Source of the DNA: Candidatus Woesearchaeota archaeon | GTDB taxonomy: Archaea; Nanobdellota; Nanobdellia; Woesearchaeales; JAFCFN01 | NCBI GenBank assembly: GCA_017609245.1 | Contig: JAFCEI010000014.1 | Coordinates: 1 to 11,064 of the forward strand | Direction: 5' to 3' | Length of the DNA: 11,064 nucleotides | In this document: one piece after another, positions 4,779-11,064 of the stretch | Numbering within the stretch: the stretch's first letter is position 1 | Layout of the letters: every line of letters starts with the position of its first letter | Notes under the pieces: model-generated | Seen by the model: only the letters and a program-made list of their open reading frames with translations | Told to the model about the DNA's origin: nothing | The model's database searches: none | Program-made: the position numbers and the translations under genes

Positions 4779-5426
4779 TCAGATCAATTCTTTGAGTTCT
4801 TCCAGTGCAATCAGGCCTTCATAAGAAATATCATTTATTATCACAGCCGGCACTTTTGTTATATTGTATTTTTGTTTTAGCGTGTCAGTAGCAGGATTTT
4901 TTATATTTATATCAAATGAAAAAACATTGACTCTTGAGTCATGGTCATATAATGAGTCCAGGATATACCCCTGGTCTGCGCACTCTTCCCAATCTCCTTT
5001 TTCATCATCTTTCTGGTTTGTATAAAAGAACAGCGCAATGATGAGGTCTTCTTCGCATTCTTGTTTTATGTTTTCCAGAAGCAGAAGGGTTCTTACCTCG
5101 ATCAGCTCATAGATCTTTTTCTGTTCCAGTACCTCTATGTTGTCTTTCCCAAACCTGGATTCCAGGAAATTCAGTCTCTTGCCCATCTCAACCTTCTCTT
5201 TCCAGACATCATCCCATGTTATGTCACATATGTCGCTCTGCTCCAAAAGCCTGTCCTTTATCTCAAGCCCCTGCAGCATGACTGTCAGATCCTGCTGAGA
5301 TATTTCAAGATCCTTCAGTTTGGAGCTTGCCAGATGGTTTCCCAGCAATACGCCTGCTACAAATACCAGTATGGTCGTGGCTGTTACAGCAACATACTTG
5401 TTAAGGTCTATTTTTTTATTTACCAT
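4779..5426 (-). CDS. Membrane-anchored thioredoxin-fold protein lacking CxxC
   Basis: 215 residues. One N-terminal membrane anchor (about 11-30, YVAVTATTILVFVAGVLLGNHLA) is followed by a helical, coiled-coil-like region (about 33-125), then a thioredoxin-like C-terminal domain (about 127-215). Support for the fold is the hydrophobic beta strand DLIIALFFYTN, a strand RVNVFSFDI, the cis-proline loop KYNITKVPAVIIND (P193), and a final helix ALEELKELI. Where a redox CxxC would sit there is DWEECADQG, with a single cysteine (C149). The first cysteine position appears to be W146, so ordinary disulfide exchange seems unlikely. Most of the protein is probably extracytoplasmic. It overlaps the upstream GT2 gene by 7 bases and ends the surface-glycan cassette. 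Roles as a partner-binding or scaffold domain of the glycosylation machinery are inference. Confidence 0.65.
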   Translation of the reverse strand: MVNKKIDLNKYVAVTATTILVFVAGVLLGNHLASSKLKDLEISQQDLTVMLQGLEIKDRLLEQSDICDITWDDVWKEKVEMGKRLNFLESRFGKDNIEVLEQKKIYELIEVRTLLLLENIKQECEEDLIIALFFYTNQKDDEKGDWEECADQGYILDSLYDHDSRVNVFSFDINIKNPATDTLKQKYNITKVPAVIINDISYEGLIALEELKELI

Positions 5427-6631
5427 TTTGGCGGTTTGTTTAATATGAATCTGGATATTGCAATCACATAAAAATAACCAACTAGCCAGTTATAGGCTAT
5501 GATATAGATGATATAGTTTAAAAAGCTTATCTTGTCTTTGGTCATCTTTCTTGTAAGCACAAATATTGTTATTAGCACACTCATCGACAAAAAGAATATT
5601 ATCACTTTTGGCTCTGTTGCAAAAAGCGTGAGATAGAACATATCTATGTTAGACAGGCTAGGCACCCATCCGAGCGACAGATGATGCAAAAAACCAAGGG
5701 AGTAATCTAGGATGCTGTGACCGACAAACAGAAGAGCAGTTATAAGGGCAAGAATTCCCAGCAAGGTCACTGGCATGATGAATGTGCCGTAATCCCCGTA
5801 TTTTGGGCTGAACAGATGCCTGTATTTGTTAATATTGTAAAGCGCGCCATATCCCCACCTCACTCTCTGTTTTCTGAGATCCTTGAAGTTGCTTGGCACC
5901 TCTGTCTTGGCAAAACTGTCAACAACATAGGCTATGCTTCCGTGGTGGCTCTGGATCCTCATGCCCATCTCATAATCTTCTGTCAGGTTTCCCACGTCAA
6001 AGAGGCCGTATTCTGAAAAAACCTCGCTCCTGTAGATCGTAAAGTTAGGTGCAACAGCTAGTGACTTGATGAACGACATCATCTTCCTAAAAAAGCCGAC
6101 CATGGTGTATTCAAGCTCCTGGATCTTGCAAAGGAAGTTGTTTGTGTTTATCGGCTTCTGACGGCAGGTCACGGCCTTGATATCAGGGTCTGCAAAATAA
6201 GCAACTGATTTCTTCAGAAGATCAGGCTGTATTGTCGAATCTGCATCAAGAGTTGCAATCAGCTCTGTTTCAGCCTGCTTGATTGCGCAGTTTATTGCCA
6301 CTGCCTTGCCTTCATTTTTTTTATTGATGATGCTTATGTTCTTGTGCTGTTCAGCCAACTCCCTTGCCTTAATCAGGGAATCATCTGTGCTGCCGTCATT
6401 GACTATTATCAGCCTTATCTTGTCTCCTGGATAGTCGGACTCAAGAATACTGTTCACTGTTCTTGTCATGCTGTCTTGTTTGTTGAATATTGGCACTATG
6501 AATGTAACAGAAGGCGCGCGATCATTTTTCAGCTCTTTCTTGTCTTTTGCTTCAAAAAATGTCAACAGATAAAAAATGCCAGAGTACAGCGCAAAAAAAA
6601 CCAGTGCATATAGAATTGTCCCTTGAATCAT
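5420..6631 (-). CDS. Processive GT2 membrane glycosyltransferase
   Basis: 403 residues. One N-terminal membrane helix (about 3-25) precedes a GT-A catalytic domain (about 41-270), then about three C-terminal helices (284-305, 343-360, 371-396). Catalytic signatures are VPIFN (46-50), VNDGSTDD (77-84), the metal-binding DAD (129-131), NLTEDYEMGMR (215-225) with the TED base motif, and RKQRVRWGYG (253-262), which is the Q-x-x-R-W signature. This is the layout of PgaC/IcaA, hyaluronan and cellulose synthase-like enzymes that polymerise and export a sugar chain from UDP- or GDP-sugars at the membrane. It lies one base after the upstream GT-C gene and overlaps the thioredoxin-like gene, so it belongs to one operon. 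The donor sugar cannot be read from sequence. Confidence 0.88.
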   Translation of the reverse strand: MIQGTILYALVFFALYSGIFYLLTFFEAKDKKELKNDRAPSVTFIVPIFNKQDSMTRTVNSILESDYPGDKIRLIIVNDGSTDDSLIKARELAEQHKNISIINKKNEGKAVAINCAIKQAETELIATLDADSTIQPDLLKKSVAYFADPDIKAVTCRQKPINTNNFLCKIQELEYTMVGFFRKMMSFIKSLAVAPNFTIYRSEVFSEYGLFDVGNLTEDYEMGMRIQSHHGSIAYVVDSFAKTEVPSNFKDLRKQRVRWGYGALYNINKYRHLFSPKYGDYGTFIMPVTLLGILALITALLFVGHSILDYSLGFLHHLSLGWVPSLSNIDMFYLTLFATEPKVIIFFLSMSVLITIFVLTRKMTKDKISFLNYIIYIIAYNWLVGYFYVIAISRFILNKPPKW

Positions 6632-6632
6632 T

Positions 6633-8063
6633 TTACTCTTTTTTTAGGTACTCCCAGACCTCAATATTGTCCTGTTCATACACATTTTTAAATGTTTCGC
6701 TGTTCGATAACAGGAAAAGCAGAGCAGTTCTCTTGTTGTTCCACAGCTGTTTTTTCATTGCTGGATCGATCCAGATGTATCTGATATCATACTTGTCCAG
6801 CAAGACCCTTGTTATATCCAGGTTGTTCGATTTGAATATTGTGCTGCTGTCTTCTGCTCTTTGCTTGAGCTGCGGTGCAAACTCGAACAGATTGTCCATC
6901 ACTGCAGGCCTCTGCGCAAAATACTCGATCCAAAATCCTTTTTCATGGGCTGAAAATACAACATCATCTTTATCTGAGTTTTCCTTGAGCCAGATCAGGC
7001 TGTCAACAACTGCCTGGTCAGGCAAACTTGAACTTAATTCTTTTGTATAAGATATGGGTGAGAACATTATTCCACACACCAGGACGATTATGCTGAAATT
7101 TCTCAGTATTTTTGACTCCCACTCTCTTTGGATCAGCCTGAAGAATCCCTCTCCAGCAAGAACCACAACAATGAAATTAAGGTAGAGATTTATCTGGCTG
7201 CCAAAATAAAATGAAAGTGCAAATAATGCAGCTATCAGGAAAATAAATGATTTTTTCTTGTTCACGAAAAACAATCCAACACAGGCAAGAATTATGCTGA
7301 ATACGCTGAATCCCATAATCCCCCCTATGTCTGATATAAAATTATCAACCCTTATGTTCTGTACAATGTATGATGGGATGCCCTGTCTGATGAATTCAGG
7401 AACATAATATATAGCTGATATGGCCAGCAAAAAGAAGAGCACAGGGTAAAAATTTTTAATATTCTTTTTATGAAGAGAATATACCAGCAGCGCAAGCAGT
7501 GCGATCAGTGCAGAAAACAGGCTGAATAAAGGGAGAGTCATCAACACAAGCAGGCTGATAAGCCTTATTGTTTTGCTCTTATGCATAAAAAAATAGAATC
7601 CCAGAAGCACAAGCAAGATTACTAAAGCATGTGAATTAAGAACAGTAAATGTATAGATAAAGATCGGGGTAAATATCAGTATTGCACATATCAAAAATAT
7701 CTTTTTTGATTCTAATCTTAGTTTTTTTAATATCAGGTAAAATACGAGCAGTGAAGCTAATCCTAAAATTAGTGGAAGGAGTTTGGCTGCGAGCATGAGA
7801 CCCAGGAAACTGATCAAAAGTCCCATAATATAATGGAACGGATTGAACAGATAATCTCTTCCTCCAAAAGACAGGGCGTCAGACGACTGCATGCCCTGAT
7901 CAGTCATTGCCTGGCTCATCCTTGCATGATAGTATGGCTCACCTCTGATAAGATTATCATTATTTTCTGAAGCTCTTATCAAGTAAGGCAGTGACAACAT
8001 TATTGTTGCCAGCAAAAGCAGCACAATTATGTTCTTTTCCCTGAAAAAGTGTTTTAGATACAT
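6633..8063 (-). CDS. STT3-like GT-C membrane protein, paralog 1
   Basis: 476 residues. About ten or more transmembrane segments span residues 12-340, followed by a soluble C-terminal domain (about 345-476). The first extracytoplasmic loop has GEPYYHARMSQAM (41-53), an E-x-Y-x-x-R pattern shared with the next gene. GT-C enzymes use an acidic residue in this loop. The C-terminal domain has WLKENSDKDDVV, GFWIEYFAQRPAVMDN and LLDKYDIRYIWID, which resemble AglB/STT3-type segments around the catalytic-domain motif (compare G-x-W-I-x-Y-x-A-x-R-P). The diagnostic WWDYG of oligosaccharyltransferase is absent. It is therefore better called an STT3-like or PMT-like glycosyltransferase than a proven oligosaccharyltransferase. 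Its start overlaps the stop of the upstream paralog by 10 bases. Confidence 0.75.
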   Translation of the reverse strand: MYLKHFFREKNIIVLLLLATIMLSLPYLIRASENNDNLIRGEPYYHARMSQAMTDQGMQSSDALSFGGRDYLFNPFHYIMGLLISFLGLMLAAKLLPLILGLASLLVFYLILKKLRLESKKIFLICAILIFTPIFIYTFTVLNSHALVILLVLLGFYFFMHKSKTIRLISLLVLMTLPLFSLFSALIALLALLVYSLHKKNIKNFYPVLFFLLAISAIYYVPEFIRQGIPSYIVQNIRVDNFISDIGGIMGFSVFSIILACVGLFFVNKKKSFIFLIAALFALSFYFGSQINLYLNFIVVVLAGEGFFRLIQREWESKILRNFSIIVLVCGIMFSPISYTKELSSSLPDQAVVDSLIWLKENSDKDDVVFSAHEKGFWIEYFAQRPAVMDNLFEFAPQLKQRAEDSSTIFKSNNLDITRVLLDKYDIRYIWIDPAMKKQLWNNKRTALLFLLSNSETFKNVYEQDNIEVWEYLKKE

Positions 8064-9574
8064 TTTGGCTCGTATATTTTTACTCCTTTATCATAAACTA
8101 AGTCGAAACACTCGTCATCAATATATCTTGGTTCATCAGTCTTGTATCTTGCTGCAGCATTTCTTGAAAAGTAGATATATCTGACATCATATTTCTCCAG
8201 CAGATTACCTGCAACTGTATTAAATGGCGTCCCAAGTATTTTTGCATTGTCTTCAAATCTCTGCTGCGAATCCTCCATAAGCAGGAAATTAAGGTCTGTT
8301 ATTGTGGGCCTTTCTGCAGCATAGTTTATTAGATACCCTTCCTCAAGTGTCGCTGCAATGAGGTCATGCGGCCCTGAGTTTTCTCTTATCCATGCCAATG
8401 CATCCATCTCTTGTTCTATTGGGCTGAACTTGTCCAATCCTCTTGCATATCTGATGCACGGAAGTATCGCAGATACGAGCAAGATGATAAAAAGGATAGT
8501 CAGCGGTATCTTGTGGCTTACTTTTACCTTTTTCATCTTTTTGATCGCATCCTTGTAAAAGATGCTTACAAGTATCGGAAGCACAAGCCCTATTGAGAAG
8601 AATTTTTCATAAAATACTGCAAAAAAGACAGAGAATATAACTCCTAGGATTATAAGCCCTGTTTCTGCCTGGATTATCTTCAGCCACAGGCAGGCAGCTG
8701 CTGCAACTGCAAATGAGATCAGCAGGTAAAGGTTTTTATTTTTTTTGATAAATAGGTACGAGTATATGACAAAAATTCCAGTTATAAAAGGTATGACTCC
8801 CATATCATAGACGGCGGTGAGTATTGTTGTCGACGGGAAATAGGTTGCCAGCAGCTGTGCAGGCATATTCTGCCATATGAACTGAAATCCGTATTTCAGG
8901 AATGCTTGTTTGAATATTATGAATGACAGCCAGAACACGGCAATTATTGAAAACAGGATTGCCTCTGATTCTGTCTTCTTGATCCTGAGCTTCTCAATCC
9001 TTGTCAGTAGCACAAACACGAGCAGCCCAAGTATAAACAGGAATGCAAGTGTGTTTATCAGCGGCAGGATAAATGTTATTGCAACAAAATAATAGATATA
9101 TCTTTTGTTCTCATTTATTTTCATGAAATAATATATTGCAAGGAATATGAGGGGGATTGATAGAGAATATACTGATGCAGAGTTTATTGTCTTGGAGAAG
9201 AATATAGGGATAAATGCTGCAAGAAATGCTGAGAACAGTGCTGATGACTTTTTTCTGGTTATCTCTCTGGCAATCAGATATACCATGGGAATCAACAGCA
9301 CTGCAAAAATGTTTGTCAAGATCTTAAGCGCGACAATTGTGGGCAGTATCAGGCTGAACAGAGCAGTAATGTAATGAAAAGCAGGTGAGAATACAAATAC
9401 CCTGTCACTTAAAGTATCATGCATCAGCGGAAGGCCTGTATGTTTTATATGCTCTATCTGCCTTACTGCAAAATAAGATTCATAGCTGATATTGGGTGTT
9501 GAGAATGCAAAGTACAACCTTACAGCCAGTGTTAAGATCATTATTGTCAGCAGTATTGCATTCTGTTTTTTCAT
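8054..9574 (-). CDS. STT3-like GT-C membrane protein, paralog 2 (operon head)
   Basis: 506 residues, multi-pass. The first loop is NISYESYFAVRQIEHI (28-43), with the same E-x-Y-x-x-R pattern (E32, Y34, R38) as the downstream paralog. The following SPAFHYITALFSLILP matches NPFHYIMGLLISFLG there. Many hydrophobic segments extend to about residue 375. The soluble end has WIRENSGPHDLI, EEGYLINYAAERPTITD and LLEKYDVRYIYFS, which align by eye, in the same order, with the paralog. The pair therefore looks like a tandem duplication that has diverged widely. WWDYG is absent here too. It heads a four-gene operon; the TATA box at 9596-9603 predicts a leaderless message. A role in glycan transfer or lipid-linked sugar addition at the cell surface is inferred from fold and neighbours. 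Confidence 0.75.
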   Translation of the reverse strand: MKKQNAILLTIMILTLAVRLYFAFSTPNISYESYFAVRQIEHIKHTGLPLMHDTLSDRVFVFSPAFHYITALFSLILPTIVALKILTNIFAVLLIPMVYLIAREITRKKSSALFSAFLAAFIPIFFSKTINSASVYSLSIPLIFLAIYYFMKINENKRYIYYFVAITFILPLINTLAFLFILGLLVFVLLTRIEKLRIKKTESEAILFSIIAVFWLSFIIFKQAFLKYGFQFIWQNMPAQLLATYFPSTTILTAVYDMGVIPFITGIFVIYSYLFIKKNKNLYLLISFAVAAAACLWLKIIQAETGLIILGVIFSVFFAVFYEKFFSIGLVLPILVSIFYKDAIKKMKKVKVSHKIPLTILFIILLVSAILPCIRYARGLDKFSPIEQEMDALAWIRENSGPHDLIAATLEEGYLINYAAERPTITDLNFLLMEDSQQRFEDNAKILGTPFNTVAGNLLEKYDVRYIYFSRNAAARYKTDEPRYIDDECFDLVYDKGVKIYEPKCI

Positions 9575-9595
9575 GATTTATTGCTATATTTTGAG

Positions 9596-9603
9596 TATTT
9601 AAA
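9596..9603 (-). promoter_or_regulatory. TATA box of the surface-glycan operon
   Basis: The minus strand reads TTTAAATA, centred at 9599.5, 26 bases before the ATG at 9574. A leaderless transcript is predicted for the four-gene cassette. Confidence 0.6.
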
Positions 9604-9617
9604 TGTTTTTAGTAAAC

Positions 9618-9626
9618 TATTTATAA
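9618..9626 (+). promoter_or_regulatory. TATA-like box of radB
   Basis: TATTTATAA is centred at 9622, about 25 bases before the ATG at 9647, consistent with a leaderless or near-leaderless start. It is divergent from the glycan operon promoter with only about 14 bases between the two boxes. Confidence 0.5.
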
Positions 9627-9646
9627 TTGCAGATTATTAAAAATTC

Positions 9647-10351
9647 ATGGAAATCTCAAGGGTGGCTAGTGGGTCAAAGATACTTGATTATCTGCTTAAA
9701 GGGGGGTATGAAAGAGATGTTATAACTACTTTATATGGGCCTGCTGGGGCTGGGAAAACATGCCTTTGCATGCTTGCTTCTGCCGGTGTTGCCAGGAAAG
9801 GCAGAAAAGTGATCTATATTGATACAGAAGGCGGGTTTTCACTTGACAGGTTAAGACAGATCGCACCTGATTACAAGAAGGTTTTGAGCAACACGATATT
9901 TCTCAGGCCAATGCATTTTAATGAGCAGAAAAAGGCTTTTGCTAAACTCAAGGATATTGTTGATGACAGGATCGGTCTGATAGTTGTTGATACTATCTCC
10001 ATGTTATATAGGTTGGAGAGAGGGAAGAATGGCGATGCTGCTGAGGTTAACAGGGAGTTGGGCAGGCAGATATCTTATCTTAACGAGATTGCAAGGGCAA
10101 GGAATATTCCGATCCTTGTTGCCAACCAGGTATATGCTAATTTTGATGACAAGACAAAGACAAACATTGTCGGTGGGGATCTGCTGAAGTATGGCTCAAA
10201 GTGCTTGATCGAGCTGCAGAAAACACCTGCCAATAACAGGAAAGCTATCCTCAGAAAGCACAGGTCAATAATGGAAGAGAAAGAGATGCTGTTCAGGATT
10301 GTTGACGGCGGGATAATCGGCACAAAAGAGAGCAAGTTTAAGTTGTTTTAG
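9647..10351 (+). CDS. radB: RadB, archaeal RecA-family recombination mediator
   Basis: 234 residues, the size of RadB, which lacks the N-terminal helix-hairpin-helix domain of RadA. Visible motifs are SGSKILDYLLKGGYERDVITTLYGPAGAGKT with Walker A at 31-38, VIYIDTEGGFS (55-65), and Walker B LIVVDT (111-116). NIPILVANQVYANFDDKTKTNIVGGDLLKYGSKCLIEL then covers the RecA-fold DNA-binding and ATP-cap part. ILRKHRSIMEEKEMLFRIVDGGI closes the core. RadB is known as an ATP-binding paralog that helps RadA load on single-stranded DNA, with weak recombinase activity of its own. It is a single plus-strand gene, divergent from the glycan operon and convergent with uS2 across 20 bases. No T-rich terminator is visible for it. 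Confidence 0.93.
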   Translation: MEISRVASGSKILDYLLKGGYERDVITTLYGPAGAGKTCLCMLASAGVARKGRKVIYIDTEGGFSLDRLRQIAPDYKKVLSNTIFLRPMHFNEQKKAFAKLKDIVDDRIGLIVVDTISMLYRLERGKNGDAAEVNRELGRQISYLNEIARARNIPILVANQVYANFDDKTKTNIVGGDLLKYGSKCLIELQKTPANNRKAILRKHRSIMEEKEMLFRIVDGGIIGTKESKFKLF

Positions 10352-10371
10352 AAAAATAAAAGATAAAAAAA
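10352..10371 (-). terminator. T-rich terminator of uS2
   Basis: The 20 bases between the convergent radB and uS2 stops are almost all A on the plus strand. The minus strand therefore has T7 directly after the uS2 stop, followed by more T-rich sequence, typical of archaeal termination. Confidence 0.55.
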
Positions 10372-10974
10372 TCACTCCTGCGTGAAATCATCCACTGTCT
10401 CTTTCAGGTCTTCATCTTTTTTCAATATGCCTCTGTTTCTTAGGTATTCTCGTGTAAGGATGTAGAAGAACAACCCCAGTGATTTCTTGCCTTTGTTGTT
10501 GCACGGCACAACTAAGTCTATGTTGTTTGACTGGTTGTTTGTGTCGCACAATGCAATCACAGGCATGTTTGCTTTGATCGCGTCTTTGATCGCATTCTTG
10601 TCAGGCCACGGGTCGACAACAAGCAATACTTTTGCTTCCATGTAGGATTCTAGTTCAGGGTTTGTCAAGGTTCCTGGCTGGTATCTTCCTGCAAACACTT
10701 TTGCACATGTCAGCTTTTCAAAAAGTTTCACTGCTTTCCAGCCGTTTTCCCTTCTGCTTACGACCAATATCTCTTCTGGCTCAAACTGGCTCAGGAAATT
10801 AGCAGCAACCTTTATCCTGTTGTCTATCTGTTCCAGATTCAGAACAGACAATCCATCTGACCTTGTCTTGTAGATGAATTTTTCCATGTATTTTGTCTTG
10901 AATTTTGTTCCGATGTGTATGCCTGCTTTTAGGTACAGGTCTGATGGAACTAAAAATTGTTTTTCTTCAGTCAT
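10372..10974 (-). CDS. rps2: Ribosomal protein uS2
   Basis: 200 residues, archaeal uS2 of normal length. Diagnostic stretches are YLKAGIHIGTKFKTKYMEKFIYKTRSDGLSVLNLEQIDNRI (14-54), VVSRRENGWKAVKLFE (71-86), FAGRYQPGTLTNPE (94-107), LLVVDPWPDKNAIKDA (117-132), VIALCDTNNQSNNIDLVVPCNNKGKKS (139-165), and a short acidic C-terminal tail. It sits at the head-platform back of the small subunit. In many archaea uS2 is preceded by rpoN/rpoK/eno. Here the 90 bases upstream show no recognisable end of such a gene. No convincing TATA box at the right distance is visible, so it is probably co-transcribed from beyond the window. Confidence 0.95.
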   Translation of the reverse strand: MTEEKQFLVPSDLYLKAGIHIGTKFKTKYMEKFIYKTRSDGLSVLNLEQIDNRIKVAANFLSQFEPEEILVVSRRENGWKAVKLFEKLTCAKVFAGRYQPGTLTNPELESYMEAKVLLVVDPWPDKNAIKDAIKANMPVIALCDTNNQSNNIDLVVPCNNKGKKSLGLFFYILTREYLRNRGILKKDEDLKETVDDFTQE

Positions 10975-10983
10975 TTTGCGTTT

Positions 10984-11058
10984 GGTCAGTTTATATTCCC
11001 GCCCACCATCCCCCTTCCACTCCTTCCAGTAGATGGCAGATGGTTTGATTCACTGACC
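10984..11058. repeat. Long-range inverted repeat in a GC-rich patch upstream of uS2
   Basis: GGTCAGT (10984-10990) is the exact reverse complement of ACTGACC (11052-11058). It encloses about 61 bases that are strongly C/T-rich on the plus strand (purine-rich on the minus strand) and far richer in GC than the surroundings. A second small inverted repeat, GTTTGA with TCAAAC, lies at 11043-11064. The 75-base span and 7-base closing stem recall a tRNA, but no TTC-type T-arm or D-arm fits on either strand. It may be part of a structured leader or an RNA gene cut by the window edge, or chance. Confidence 0.3.
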
Positions 11059-11064
11059 TCAAAC

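Noticed and set aside
4776..4798. Bidirectional terminator between the convergent genes at 4776/4779
   Set aside because: Only a 6-bp stem with an 11-base loop and no T-run on either strand.
10984..11058. tRNA gene on either strand
   Set aside because: The 7-base terminal pairing and 75-base span fit, but there is no T-arm with a TTCRA-type loop, no D-arm and no anticodon arm in the right places.
1..11064. CRISPR array, insertion sequence, integrase or attachment site
   Set aside because: No regularly spaced direct repeats, no transposase or integrase motifs, and no terminal repeats were seen. The content looks like ordinary chromosome.

Overview
The window looks like part of an archaeal chromosome, most probably from a DPANN lineage of the Woesearchaeota/Pacearchaeota type. 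The archaeal assignment rests on genes: an archaeal-type uS2, RadB, MBF1 with an N-terminal zinc ribbon, and an OGG1-clade glycosylase. It also rests on promoters: TTTAAATA/TTTATATA TATA boxes sit a fixed distance upstream of starts, and the single clear Shine-Dalgarno is AGGTGA. The DPANN placement is inferred from overall style (short compact genes, a LamG surface protein, STT3-like membrane proteins, a degenerate membrane thioredoxin) and was not tested phylogenetically. The DNA is AT-rich.

Layout. 1-855 (minus): start of a secreted LamG-repeat surface protein, cut by the window edge. 953-2597 (minus): a three-gene overlapping operon, read as a small acidic zinc protein, a YdjM-like membrane protein, and an OGG1-type DNA glycosylase. 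2605-2628: a mirror-image divergent promoter. 2635-2740 (plus): a candidate structured small RNA ending at a T8 tract. 2858-3250 (minus): a winged-helix protein. 3295-3327: a perfect inverted repeat, a probable operator, shared with the divergent plus-strand operon YjbQ - MBF1 - winged-helix protein (3372-4776). 4779-9574 (minus): a four-gene cassette read as two tandem STT3-like GT-C membrane proteins, a processive GT2 glycosyltransferase, and a membrane-anchored thioredoxin-like protein lacking CxxC. 9647-10351 (plus): RadB, divergent from that cassette. 10372-10974 (minus): ribosomal protein uS2. 10975-11064: a GC-rich, purine-skewed stretch with a long-range inverted repeat.

How they fit together. 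The housekeeping genes (uS2, RadB, OGG1, YjbQ, MBF1) are interleaved with cell-surface genes (LamG protein, GT2/GT-C cassette). The cassette most likely builds or transfers a surface glycan. The YjbQ operon is bracketed by two winged-helix regulators and a palindromic operator, suggesting local control. The least explained element is the compact folded RNA at 2635-2740. It has its own TATA box, two adjacent strong hairpins, a closing stem, and a 9-base match to the complement of the 16S rRNA 3' tail.
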